Of a stretch of 64,000 nucleotides of DNA, positions 46,066 through 57,757 are shown piece by piece (the stretch's first letter is position 1; every line of letters starts with the position of its first letter). Under the pieces are notes generated by a model. That model did no database searches and was not told the origin of the DNA. It saw nothing but the letters and a program-made list of their open reading frames with translations. The translations under genes and the position numbers were made by a program. This DNA comes from Dugong dugon (taxonomy: Eukaryota > Chordata > Mammalia > Sirenia > Dugongidae). The DNA lies in contig CM057460.1 in the NCBI GenBank assembly GCA_030035585.1, positions 134,462,714-134,526,713 of the forward strand, in the 5' to 3' direction.

Positions 46066-48902
46066 CATGTCCTCACAGAGGCAACAGAGGGAAGCATATT
46101 TATCATAAAATACTGTCTGTAGTACATGTCATGGGTGGGTATCTTCAAGAAATATTTCAGGATCATGGACTTCAGGATAATGTAAATTTACCTATAATGT
46201 GATTTTTTACTCAAATTCTAATTATCCCTTGGCTGAGATAGAGCTGCAAATTTAGGAGTATTTGCAAATGACATGTCTTCCCATTAAAATGAAAACATCT
46301 CTATGGTCATGATATACTCAGGCACACCCTAGATACCTTGCTTAATGCACAATAGCGCCCATTCACCTCAACCCAAATTTTACATGTATCCTTACTCTGT
46401 AAATAAACCCATATTCTTATGAGAGAATTTTCTTTTTTTGGTTCCATTAAATCTACATCTATACCCAAACACATCAAGAAATGTTTTTTATGTAAATGCT
46501 CATTGTCTTTATTTGCTATTAAGATAAATTATTTTAATTATGAATAATTCTAACTGTAGTTAGTATGTTTGAGCTTTAAATTACAGCTTTCCTTTGTCTC
46601 TTTGATGGATTTGAATGATTTTCACTCATGAGCTGTTAATTAAAATTTCTGGCCCATTTTATTTGTAAGACGTCCTGCTTAAATAATAAATTGCCTTTTT
46701 GCCAAATCTACACTCGCTTGATTTATTTAGGAACAAGAGCCTATTCGTTTATGTCTACGTTAGGAATCTGAGCACACATTAACTCCTGTTCTGCTGCCAA
46801 AGTTAACCTCCTGGAGTTTTTTTAAAATGTGATTTCCTACATAGTGACAACACAAAGGCATAACATGAATAAGAGAGAAGGATTCTGCTTCTACTAGACG
46901 ATTATTAAAACTGTCGGCGCCAAAGATAGTCCAGACTCGGCTTTACTTTGGCTCATGGGAATTCTGTGTGTACATGTGTGCAAGGTGATAGTTGCAAAGA
47001 CACACAAAGTTGGAAAGTGCACGCTGAAATTAGGAAAAAGGAAATATATATATATATATATATACACCCAACAAAACATGCAGCTGTTAGGAGATGTGCC
47101 ATAACTTTCCCCCACGTGGATGTCTGTGGCGGCACCTCACACTCTAGGTAACCGGCGCCCAGCGCTGTGAAGCATTAGGTTTTTAGAAGTGAAGTTAAAC
47201 TGATAAATTAGACCTCATTTATTGAACATGAGTTAGAGCCGATTGCCTAGGGAGTCGTTTGACACCTTTGAAGACCCTGCTAACTTAATTGGTGATAGTT
47301 TGGGGGCTGAAGGAAACATTTAAGCCAGGAGCAGCAGGACACCGTGCTGCATGAAAATGGAGAAGACAAGCATTCTCTCTGACAAGGGGAGTCATATATA
47401 GATTTTTGTGTCCATTGTTCGCGCTTATTTGTGTGTGTGCTTTACTCAGTCAATCAAATATAATTGACACCACTGGGTTCTGTTGTTTTGTAGATGACAG
47501 GAGCTAATGCAAGGGAAAAAAGCTGGAAGTAAACTTCCCTCTGAAAGGCTGTGAAAAGGTTTTTCCACCGGGCCCGTGACATTTTTTGCTCAGTTGTATT
47601 AATTGATGTAGTGACAAGGCACTTGGAAAGATGATGGATACTGATCACTACACTCTTTTTAAGGTTGGGTTATATCTTGCTATTAGCATAAGCACTTGTT
47701 TGTGCAAGGAACCAACCACAGTCAGAACAAAAGGAAAAGAAATAACTAAGCAGTTAATTTGCAATATCCACCTGCCAAAGGAAGAGCACTGGGGTTTACT
47801 GTATAAGGTGCCAAGGCAGTAATGTACATGGGCATTTAGTCAAAGACAAGCTCCCCAGTTTGAACTTGACATCTACTTCCCTTGACCTGTGGTCTTTGAG
47901 GAGGCTCGGTCCTAATTTTTTAATCATTTGCTCAGGCAGCAAATGATTCTGAGAGTTTTCTTAATGCCCTAAGCAGTGTGTGTATCAGGGAGGAAGACTG
48001 AGGATAACCTACCAGCACTGGGTCACCCTGGGGCTAGTATTGCCAAATTGTTCAGGCTAAGGGAGCTATAGGGCTTAGGAAGCTCATTTCTCAGAGCCAG
48101 TGACAGTGTCAATGATGCGTTAGAGTAGCCCACATGGCTTAAGTAGACAGTGCCAGGGCTGAAATGACTTTGACTACTCACAGATAGAGCTATTCAAAGA
48201 AGACTTTGAATATGTAAAGGAGAAAATACAGAGAAAGGGCTCCTCTTTTGTCTGCACAGATCTGCTGAAAGATTGCCTAAATACAATCTGTGGTTCATCT
48301 GAGATACCTGGGACTGTACAAAATCATCCTGAGTCTTCCATGAATCATTCCAGGTATTCATATCACCTTAAGCTGTCTGAATATAATGTTCTAAATTCAC
48401 AGTGCAAATGTGTTTTCAATCACACTAAAAAAATTCCTTTAATTAAAAAATTTAATTTCATTAGTTTAAATGAAGTTCATTCTTTCTCTTTCTAACATCA
48501 AGTGCTTTCCATAATTTCTATTATTTGACATTTAAATTCTGAATCACATCATTCAATATTATGAAATTTTGAGGGAGGCCTGGGACATGAATTAAAGGAA
48601 AATTTCCATTATCCGAATCCTCTAGGGAAAAATCAGTAGCTAATCCACAGTTCAAGAGAGGAAGAAGCCCAGACTTCATTTTTAACCTCCCACAAATATT
48701 TCAAGAAAGTATTTTATAAACCTCATCACTGAAGCATTTCTACAATATATCCTAAGCAATAAGTGAAACCTAGTTACCCAGAACAAATCCAGATACCCTT
48801 ACCATATTTTAGGCATCAGTAGACAGACATGACAAGTATGCAGGACAAATCTCTAAACAATCCAGTTACAGTGATTATCTCACGCCCTTTCACAGAGAAA
48901 AT
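46066..48902. other. Repeat-poor stretch
   Basis: About 2.8 kb with no transposon that I can identify except an (AT)n run at 47044-47064. It includes AT-rich parts with TAATTA-like words (46500-46640) and a somewhat GC-richer part near 46910-47160. No open frame of note. It stands out against the repeat-dense surroundings. Confidence 0.45.
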
Positions 48903-49295
48903 CCTTGAATTCATTCATTCATTCAACATATATTTATTGAGCACCTACTATGTGCCAGATACTATATTAGGTACTGGGTGACTTAACAATGAACAAAAAA
49001 AATATGGGGTCTCTCATGAATCATTCAGTCTTATATGACAGACAGATATTAATCAGATAATAAACATAAATAAATTGAAAATGTGGTAAATGCTCTGTAT
49101 GAGAGGTAAGTGGTACCATGAGAGTTATAAGTGGGAAATTTGACTCTAATTGAAGGGCCAGGGAGATCTTCACTAAGGAAGTAATGACTGAACTGAGATC
49201 TGGAAAAAAAATGAGTTACTTACATGAAGGGAAAACAGGGCAGGGAGAAGAGAGAGAACACTTCAGTCGTATACGCACACGGCAGGAAGGACTAA

Positions 49296-49507
49296 ACTGG
49301 TTTTAACCAGTTGCCTTAAATTGATTCTGACTCATGATGACCCCATGTGTGTCAGGGTAAAACAGTGCTCCACAGGGTTTTCAATGGCTGATTTTTCAAA
49401 AGTAGACTACCAGGGCTTTCCTCTAAGGTACTTCTGGGTGGACTCCAACCTCCAACATTTCAGTTAGCGGCCAAGCACATTAACCTTTTGCACCACCCAG
49501 GAACTCC
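49296..49507 (-). mobile_element. AfroSINE, type 2
   Basis: Reverse type 2: AACCAGTTGCCTTAAATTGA, CCCATGTGTGTCAGGGTAAA, GTGGACTCCAACCTCCAACA, minus-strand head GAGTTCCTGGGTGGTGCAAA. Confidence 0.92.
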
Positions 49508-49519
49508 AAAGTTGTCCTG

Positions 49520-49738
49520 TTGTTGTTGTTGTGTGCTGTGAAGTCAATTACAACTCAATTCTATCTCATAGCAACCCTATATGACAGAGTAGAAATGCCC
49601 CATAGGGTTTTCTAGTCTGTAAATCTTTATGGAAGCAGATCACTAGGTCTTTTCTCTTGCAAAGCAGCTGGTGTATTTGAACCACTGACCTTTTGGTTAG
49701 CAGCCAAGCGCTTAACCATTGTGCCACCAGGGCTCCTT
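49520..49738 (-). mobile_element. AfroSINE, long type 1
   Basis: Reverse SINE with TTGTTGTTGTTGTGTGCTGT start and minus-strand head GGAGCCCTGGTGGCACAATG. Duplication AAAGTTGTCCT / AAAGTTGTTCT (49508-49518 and 49739-49749). The left copy touches the end of the type 2 SINE. Confidence 0.93.
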
Positions 49739-49845
49739 AAAGTTGTTCTAGGAAGTTGAATGAGTCAGAATGGCTAAAACACAGAGAGTAACCGGAATGT
49801 GATGTGAGATGAGCTGCAGCTGGTGTAGGCAGGGCCAGCCCAAAC

Positions 49846-52800
49846 TGGGGCAAACAGCTTCTAAAATACAGAGCACATGTGAATATATTTTATTCCTCCA
49901 CCAAACTCACCTACCTCCCTATTAACCTTTTACTATTTTTGTTTTCAAGACCTCAGAGTAGTGGCAATAGATTATCAAAATAACGGTAAAAGTCTGTAGG
50001 CTGCCTGTCTCACAGGTTCCCAAAAATGCCTGAGGTAGCAAGAAGAAGAGCAAGAAGAATGAAATGGAAAGAATAGTACAGGATCTTTGTGGCTAGGAGA
50101 AACTTAGACAGCAAATTTATCAGCTCTCCATGTTTACATCTACAGTGAAACGAATCCTTACTACTGGACAGTGTTTACTCTTTACATTAACCTCAAATAA
50201 TTTGACTTTGGAAAAAGATTCAGATTAATTTAATAATGAAGAAATTTGCCAGAGTGGTGGGATTATATTGCAGTGATATAGAACCATCTTGGATTGTGTT
50301 CTTAATACTGTTAGAGAACAAAACACTTCTTATTTTTTGAAAAATAATGTAAGTTAGGTTTTTTTCCTGAAATGTGTACTACCAAGATGCTACTGGAGAG
50401 GATTTATTGGCAGAGGAACAAGCCCTGGCCATCACTGATTGCTAGCACCTTAACCATGGCAATGGCAACGGCAAAGGGAAGCAAGCAGATGTAGTTGGCT
50501 TGTACAGAATGCCTTGTACAGAAGCTGCTTGTTAGCACCAGCAGCACCTTGACCACGTCCACCTCTGAATTCCCACAGATATTCAAAGCACAAAAGCGTG
50601 AAAGTAGTCTATGACTTACAATTAGATACTGAAAAAAATGGACGTGAATGTAATCCTCATAGTGGAGATGTAAAGTAACAAAGAGCCATGTCTACCTTAG
50701 AGAAATAACATGCTGTACAACCTTCAGAAAACACACCCAACTGGAGAGTATGGAACTAACTGCCCATTCACAAGTCCTCTTGATAAGACATTTCAGGAAG
50801 AGTTGAATTATCAGAAAACCTATCAACAGAGAATAAATCTACCATACGCCTTTGGCAATACCATGTGGTTCTGCAGCTGTGCCTGCCCCCGGTTACTGTA
50901 CATGTCAAAAACCATCAATTTACATGATTTCCCCATCAACTGGAAGCAAGTTTTGTAGACCATCCTACCTCTTAACAGAGAAAAAAAAATTCTAGACTGG
51001 GTACTGCTCAAAAGTTCTCTGCCTGCCAGTGAACAGTTCTTTACTTGATGTGTACTTTCTGTTTGTCTTTCAAATACCCCTCCACACAGCCCCTCTTTCT
51101 AGCACCATGGCTAAAATCGGCTACTTGTCTCACTGGGGATTTTCATTGGGGTTGTGCTGCATAATTCCTAAATTTGCACTTATATGCTGGAAGGAATTAT
51201 GTCTTATATATCCCTTTTGTCCAGAGCTGTGAAACAGTTTGAACTCTCAATAAATAATGTGATTTGTTTACAAACAAATTTGAATCTTTGGTAAAGAGAC
51301 AGATAGGAAATCCCCTCCAAACCAGGAAGAACTAACCAGTTTGAAATCAATATTTCATGATAAATTGTGTATAAGAAGGGGGCTAATTCTCATGAGAATC
51401 ATCTCACTGCTGTTCAGGACTGAACATCACCCAACAATATGGCACCATGTGTCCTCAGGAGGGATTGTGGGAGTTGGCTCCAGGTGGACTTGTACAGACA
51501 AGAGTAGGCTTGTCATACCCTAATCTCCTAGAGACCAGCCCTCTGACCACAGGGCTCTGTGGCTGAGCCAGCCTCAGAACAGAGTCCTCCAACCCCTCTA
51601 GGAACCTGGCTCCAATAGTCTTGGGTCAGGAGTCACTTTCCAGAACCTACATCCTTGATCCAGCCAAAATATGCTTTTTCCAGAGACATGAGAGTTTTCC
51701 CACGCACACAAAAAAAGATTCTTACAGAAGAGCAATGTAGCCAGGTTTCAACTGCCTTCTGAGTATCTTCTAGGAAAGTATATAACAATTTTCTTGTGAC
51801 CCTGTGCCCAGCTAAACCACCATGCCTCACATTCCTAGACTTCTTGTTATGACCCAAGACATAGATTCTTCCAGGTATCTTTCCTTTTCTGTATCCTCAT
51901 CGCAGTGTTGCTCTGTGTTGCTTTTCCTTTGACTTTCCTTACTGTGCCCCAACCCAGTCTTTCTACTGAGCCTCAGAACCCCTGCTGCATGGTTAAAAAA
52001 GAGCTCCTGTATCTTCAGTCACGTCCCTGGATTTCTGGTTAGCTTCTGACCTTGGCTGAAGCCTAGCTTTCTCCTAAGCTCACTGCTCTAAGGAAAGGCC
52101 ACTTACTTTCTGCACTCCACAGAGCTCAGGGTCAGGAGGTAGGATAGCATCCTCCTCAGTTCTCTATATTCTTTCCTCCCTCACATAAAAGCCCTTGCTT
52201 CTTTGAAGCAATTGTAATGTGACTGTGCCCCGCTGTACCTCTTCTTACTGCCCTCTTGTACTGACCTACCAATCACTCATTTCACTCAGAGGAGATTCTG
52301 GTGTCTCACTTAGCCTCTCCCTCTCCACTCCAGGCCCAGTCACCACTCCAGGTAGCTTTAGTGTCCAGGCAAACAGACATCCCATTTTTTGGCCTAGTGG
52401 CTCCTTCACTTTCTCATTTCCAACGACCTTACCTCCAATGAACCAGCCTATTCGGCCATCTGCTTCCATGGCACAGCCTGAACCTTATTATCACCCAGAA
52501 CTTCTCTACTCTGAAATCATGCCTTCACACATTCTCTTCTGATCCCAGTCTCTTTCCTACCGGTTTCTCTGGTCAGTTGCTCCCGTAACACCGATTCTTC
52601 AACTCATTGAAACTTTCAGCCTGCAGAATCTCTGCTTTTACTCACTCACATGATTTCTACTCATTTCTCCTTTTGGTCTCCTCTGCATGCTTCTATTTTG
52701 CCAGGCACTTACATGTTGGTTGGGGCCAGGCTAGGGGTTGTCTGCAGCACATACTTTTCAGTCCACACAATTTCCCAGAGTAAGCTTATCTCTATACCTT

Positions 52801-52879
52801 CCCCTTCCTCCTCCCCACCCCTCCACCACCACCACCACCACCACCACCCAGCCAGCCAACACACACGCACACAGCCTCC
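49846..52879. other. Unassigned stretch
   Basis: About 3 kb with no gene or named repeat recognised. Frames at 50404-50586 (minus), 50710-50958 (plus) and 52219-52542 (plus) are open but match no family I know. (CCA)n microsatellite at 52822-52848 within a pyrimidine-rich tract. The 52.0-52.8 kb part is C/T-rich and could be old LINE sequence. Confidence 0.4.
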
Positions 52880-53040
52880 ATTACCGTCTACATCTGATGT
52901 CTCACAAATCCAAATCTCTGGCCATATCTCTCTACTGCGTTCCAGATATTCTTTGTCGTCCCACAGGCCTCTAAATCCCAAACTTACACAAACTAAGCTC
53001 ATCATCTTTTCACAAATTGTACTTCCTCTTATGTTCTCAA

Positions 53041-53217
53041 GGAGCCCTGATGGTGTAGTAGTTAAAGCAATCAGCTGCTAACCAAAAGGTCAGCAGTTCA
53101 AAGCCACCGGAGGCTCTGCACAAGAAAGATGTGGCAGTGTGCTTCTGGAGAGATTTACAGCCTCGGAAAGCCTATGGGGTTGCTATGAGTAGGAATCGAC
53201 TTGACGGCAGTGAGTAG
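53041..53217 (+). mobile_element. AfroSINE, long type 1, inside L2
   Basis: Perfect 13-bp duplication CTTATGTTCTCAA (53028-53040 and 53218-53230). GGAGCCCTGATGGTGTAGTA head, AAGAAAGATGTGGCAGTGTG insert, tail TCGACTTGACGGCAGTGAG. Confidence 0.96.
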
Positions 53218-53934
53218 CTTATGTTCTCAATCTCACTTGCTTAAGGTAGAAATCTATACTCTTTCTTATTATTATTCCCTTACAACCAAAATTTTCAAAG
53301 CTACCTCCAGACAGCAAAACCTATGTCCCCAGTCACAGACACATGCCTGATTTGGGCACCATCATCTCTTACCTGGATTATGATAACAGTGCCCTACAGG
53401 CCATCCTATCTCCATTATTGCCCCCTTCAAGTCTTTCCCTTATTGCAACTAGAATAGTTTCTGTAAATCCAAATGCCTCCTTGGGTCTTCATTGCCCTCA
53501 GAATAAAGTACAAAGTGTTAAATACAACTTTCCTAGATCCTTCATAATTAGACCTCATCCCTTCAACATCTTACTCCACCTTCTATACTCCAGTCATACT
53601 AATTATTTTCAATTTCATCATCATGATCTCTCACCTAAGGAACTTTGTACATCCTGTTTCCTCTACCTCAAAATCTCTTCCCTCTTCTGCTTTTCTCTGC
53701 AAGTACCAACTCTTCAAGTTTAAGTTTAGAGGTTGATGCCTTGATCACATGCTTAATGGCAGTGCCAACTCTATTTACTCCTACAGCTTCCTTCACGATC
53801 ATTTGCCAAACTGAGTTATAATTGTCTTTTTTATTTGTTTTTATCCCCCATTAGAGTGTAAGTTCCGTAAGGGCACAGACCCAGGTTGTTTTACCCATTC
53901 CCCTATCACCAACAATTAGCATACCCAGCACATA

Positions 53935-54138
53935 AAACCAGTTGTCACTGAGTCAATTCCAACTCACAACGACCCCATGTGTGTTAGAGAAGAACTGTGC
54001 TCCAGAGGGTTTTCAGTGGTTGATTTTTCAAAAGTAGACCACCAGGCCTTTCTTCTAAGGTGTCTTTGGGTGGACTTGAACCTCCAACCTTTCATTTAGC
54101 AGCCAAACACATTAAACCATTTGCATCATCCAGGGACG
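53935..54138 (-). mobile_element. AfroSINE, type 2, inside L2 tail
   Basis: Reverse type 2: AACCAGTTGTCACTGAGTCA, CCCATGTGTGTTAGAGAAGA, GTGGACTTGAACCTCCAACC. Flanks CCCAGCACAT / TCTAGCACAT come from the L2 3' end. Confidence 0.92.
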
Positions 54139-54150
54139 TATCTAGCACAT

Positions 54151-54441
54151 GGTTGTTGTTCTTGGTAGCTGCCGTCACTCAGCAATGAAGACACCATGCA
54201 CAACGATTTGGACCATTGTGATCTATAGGGTTTCATTGGCTGATTTTTCAGAAGTATTATCAGGCCTTTCTTCCTAGTCCATCTTAGTCTGGAAGCGCCA
54301 CTGAAATCTGTTCAGCATCAGATCAGCTTGTAAGCCTCCACTAACAGATGGGTAGTGGCTGCACCTGAAATGCATTGGCTGGGAATTGAACCCGGGTCTC
54401 CAGTATGAAAAGTAAGAATTATACCACTGCACCACCACTGA
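54151..54441 (-). mobile_element. SINE with tRNA-Gly-like head and RTE-related body/tail
   Basis: On the minus strand 54441-54371 reads like a 71-nt tRNA-Gly: A-box region GTGGTGCAGTGGTATAATTC, B box GGTTCAATTCC and 3' end CCCAGCCAATGCA. The body (CTTCCAGACTAAGATGGACT) is shared with the short RTE derivatives at 23020 and 36953. The tail ends GACGGCAGCTACC and then AACAACAACC. Flanks TCTAGCACAT and TCTAGCATGT. It is distinct from the AfroSINE heads elsewhere in the window. Confidence 0.8.
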
Positions 54442-54485
54442 CCACATCTAGCATGTAGAGGCTCTCCAGTATTTGTTAAACAGAA

Positions 54486-55566
54486 GAATTTAATGTCTGT
54501 ACAAAACAGTTAATCCTTTTTCCAAACAATAATTTATTGTTTCATAAACAGACTTTGTAGTTATCTATGCTCTTCCTTCTTCAACATGACAGTTACATTG
54601 TAACTGAGAATGAGTTGGAAGAGACAACTCAGAACTTGGGGAAAGAGGATCAAAGGGTTTGACCTGCCCACACCTCTCTTTTTCCCTTCCCCTTTTGCTT
54701 CCCTGAACCTCCCTTAATCTTTCAATAAGAAAAATCATTTAGATTAGAGAATCCTCTGGAGAAGATAAAGATTGCTTTTCCAAATAGAAAACCAAGAATT
54801 AGAATGCAGGAAATTGTGTAAAAAACTTCTTTCCCCTTAATTCATGCTCAAATTTGACAGAAATGGAGAATACAATTGTAAATATTATAAGCTTGTAATA
54901 CCACAGAGGTCCTCAACTGACCATCTTGCACTTCTGCTGCTGGGCCTTCTCTACCTTTCTTCCCTTCCTCCCCTGATGATCACAAACAAAATGGTAGCTT
55001 TGAGTTCTGGGAGTTCTCCATCACCCACAAAAGGCCTTGAAGACAGAGCCAAGGTCCTCATTTACAGCTCTTAATCCGCATCACATGCCCAGCTTTAGCT
55101 ATTCTTTTTATTAAACCAACCATCCATTACAAATTGGAGGTGGAGGAAAGGGAGAGAACAACACACCTGTAATGGTGGCTGTGTTACGTTAGATAATCCA
55201 GGGAGCCAACCTAAGACAAAATTAGAAATGCAAGAGATTTAGTGGGAGAAACACCTGTGAAGGATAGAGGGGAGATAATGCAGGCAAAGGCAGGGAGATC
55301 CCCAGACCCTGACACAGGTCTGACAACTGGGAAAGGAGAGGGAGAAGGAAAGATGATTGTGTAGGAAAAGCCTCAGACTGCAGAACAGCTCTGAGAAAGT
55401 CACATCCAGGCCTCTAGGGAGCCCTGGAGAAGGATTGCCCATTAGCCTGCCCATTAGAAATCCCTGCACAGCTGAATCATGGGCTAGGAGCAGCCTGGGG
55501 AAAGCATAGCTTCAGTGTGACTGCTATGGCAGCTGGCGATTATCAGCTGACTATACTTCTCCCTAA
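54486..55566. other. Unassigned stretch
   Basis: No gene called. 55165-55560 (AAGAGATTTAGTGGGAGAAA, then purine-rich sequence) may be a decayed LTR, but I cannot name it. Confidence 0.35.
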
Positions 55567-55774
55567 CATTCCCTGGGCAGTGCAAACAGTTAACACACTT
55601 CACTACTAACCAAAAGATTGAAAGTTCAAGTCCACCCAGAGGAATCTCAGAAGAAAAGCCTGGCCATCTACCTCTGAAAATTCAGCCATTGAAAACCCCA
55701 TGGGGCACAATTCTATTCTGACACACATAGGGTCACCATGAGTTGGAATCGACTAGATGACAACTGGGTTTTTA
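55567..55774 (+). mobile_element. AfroSINE, type 2
   Basis: TTCCCTGGGCAGTGCAAACA head, TTCAAGTCCACCCAGAGGAA, CAGCCATTGAAAACCCCATG, GACACACATAGGGTCACCAT, tail TCGACTAGATGACAACTGGG. Possible duplication TATACTTCT / TATACTCCT. Confidence 0.93.
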
Positions 55775-55930
55775 CTAGTATACTCCTTCCAGCAGGTTCT
55801 CTTTTAAATGTGATATCACCTCCATGACCGACATAGTGGCTTCAAAACTACTTTGTAAAAGTGACTCAAAATGCCAATATGGGTGTGGGAAGAGAGGGCC
55901 TCAAAGTGAATATTATGTATTACTTTACCT

Positions 55931-56293
55931 TAGTGGTTCTCAATCGGGGACAATTTTGGCAATGCCTGGAAATACTTTTGATTGTCCCATCTGAGGGCTG
56001 GACTGTGTAGAAGTGAGATATGCTGCTAAACATCCTACAGTGCACAGGACAGCCCTCCACAAAAAAGAACTAAAAAAAAAAGCCCATTGCCATCGAGTCG
56101 ATTCTGATTCATAGCGACCCTATAGGACAGAACAGAACTGCCCCACAGGGTTTCCAAGGAGCAGCTGGTGGATCTGAACTGCCAACCTTTTGGTTAGCAA
56201 CCGAGCTCTTAACCACCAAGCCACCAGGGTTCTAAAACCAACAAAGACCTACTGGGCCTGAAATGTCTATAATGCTAAGATTGAGAAACCCTG
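55931..56293 (+). repeat. MER20 hAT-Charlie fossil, split by an AfroSINE
   Basis: AGTGGTTCTCAATCGGGGAC, ATTTTGGCAATGCCTGGAAA, TGCTGCTAAACATCCTACAG, TGCACAGGACAGCCCTCCAC before the SINE. After it GGGCCTGAAATGTCTATAAT and GATTGAGAAACCCTG complete the inverted-repeat end. Confidence 0.88.
56081..56233 (-). mobile_element. AfroSINE, type 1, inside MER20
   Basis: Reverse SINE: CCCATTGCCATCGAGTCGAT, GGTTTCCAAGGAGCAGCTGG, minus-strand head AGAACCCTGGTGGCTTGGTG. An A run precedes it, and short flanks (CTAAAA) repeat on both sides. Confidence 0.93.
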
Positions 56294-57757
56294 CCTTAAA
56301 TTCAAAAAAAAAAAAAAAATCAACTATGTTTATTAAATAATGCAAGGTGGTGAGCACAGGGAAGCTGATAACACACTTGATACATCACTATACATTGGAT
56401 AGCCTTGTAGAGCCAAAATTCTACCTTCAAACCCTGCTGATTTCCTGTTTCAGTGTGTACAGTCTAAGAAGTAAATCACACACACGGAGAAGAAGCCACG
56501 TCCACTCACAAGTCCTGCTTTGTCTACTAGCTACCATTGGTATGTATGTCCCATCTATTGTTTCTCATTGACTGCAAGGTTGAAGAAAGACAGCCTTTTG
56601 TCAGAAAGGAAGAAAAAGACCCCAAACTGTAGTTTTCTATATAACACATTCAATGTTTCTCACAGAGTTACCATTCTAACTTGAAACATAATTATTTAAC
56701 AAGTTTTAGTTACCGATGGGGATCATAAACCTCTATTTTCCTTTCCTATGAAGGTTCCCAAACACTCTTCTTATTCCATTTCTCCAGGGTGGAACTATAA
56801 CTGTAAAAATGTATTCTGAGCAGCCTGCTGACAGAACCTCTCACAGCTAAGAGTGGAATTTCTCAGAGCAGATAGGAGGATAAGAGTCTTGGAAATAATT
56901 TATTTGAAAATATGAAAGTAGCCCAGCACATGAGATCATTCTTGGCAGCCTAAAAAAAGAAATAGAATTGGCTATTATGCTCACAATGTGCAAAATCATA
57001 GTCAGCCTTCCAAGGGCTCAGCTGAAGGTCACAGGAAGAAATCAGACACAGAGAAGTTCAAGAGAAAAAAGAAAGAAAAGAAAAGGAAAACTTTTTGCCC
57101 AATCCCCCACCTCTGGCCTTCACTAAAACCCACAGGAAAAGCAACAGTGGATTATACTGAAGTAAAGTCGTTTCATTGCCAGTTACTGGTTCTCTGGAAC
57201 GTGACTTGGACAGGAACAACCAACTTGAGATTTCAAGTGTCTGCTTCACTCTTGCTCCACTTTACTTCGAATAATCATTAAGTAACAGAAGTGTTTTATG
57301 AAAGTATCTAAAAGAATGAATAAGGAGAGTTGGCAGAGTTATAAAATGACTTTCTTGGTTTATGAACTTGTTTGAAAACCAGGTATAGCCTGATACTTAA
57401 CGTGGTGTAAATGTCCCACGCAGCTATTACTATCTGGAAATAAAAGTATAGAATCTTTCTCTCCTCTGTAGCTAATGTAGGCCTTACTTACAAAAAAAAA
57501 AAAAAAAAAAAAAAAAAAACCCCAGTATTGGTTTCTGATAGAAACCTGGCTTCTATTCCTGGCAGACATCCAAGGAACAGAGCTTCTTATATTATGGAAG
57601 GAAATTCACAGATAGAAGGGTATGTGTTGAGTCTCTGGAGGCTGAGAACAAACTAAGGGTTTTTAAACTTACTTGTGCCATTTAAAACTTTATAAGATTC
57701 AAGAAAAGGATTTGCCCTCTCTTTTTTAAGTCCACGACAAAAAGAAACCAATTTCGA
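56294..57757. other. Unassigned stretch with poly-A runs
   Basis: No gene or named repeat seen. A17 near 56304-56320 and a 28-base A run at 57492-57519. No clear retroposed gene precedes the long A run. Confidence 0.4.

Larger units (their letters stand above)
48903..49845 (-). repeat. L2 LINE, reverse, split by two AfroSINEs
   Basis: Left part 48903-49295: TTCATTCATTCATTCAACAT, TTGAGCACCTACTATGTGCC, AAGGGCCAGGGAGATCTTCA. Right part 49739-49845: TTGAATGAGTCAGAATGGCT, GATGAGCTGCAGCTGGTGTA. Typical reverse L2 order. Confidence 0.75.
52880..54485 (+). repeat. L2 LINE 3' portion, split by three SINEs
   Basis: Forward L2 in three blocks: 52880-53040 (CAAACTAAGCTCATCATCTT), 53218-53934 (ATCTCTTACCTGGATTATGA, CTTCATTGCCCTCAGAATAA, CATTAGAGTGTAAGTTCCGT, AGCATACCCAGCACATA) and 54442-54485 (TAGCATGTAGAGGCTCTCCA). 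SINEs at 53041-53217, 53935-54138 and 54151-54441 interrupt it. Confidence 0.8.

Noticed and set aside
50404..50586. Minus-strand frame as a processed pseudogene
   Set aside because: No poly-A tail, target duplication or recognised parent protein.
52650..53081. 143-codon frame with a histidine run
   Set aside because: The His run comes from the (CCA)n microsatellite at 52822-52848, and the frame runs through L2 into an AfroSINE.
54371..54441. Functional tRNA-Gly gene on the minus strand
   Set aside because: It is continuous with a SINE body and RTE-like tail, flanked by a target word repeat, and has substitutions in the anticodon arm. It is a SINE head.
57492..57519. 28-base A run as the tail of a retrogene
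   Set aside because: The upstream sequence matches no transcript or SINE I know. The nearest AATAAA is about 50 bases away, and no target duplication is evident.
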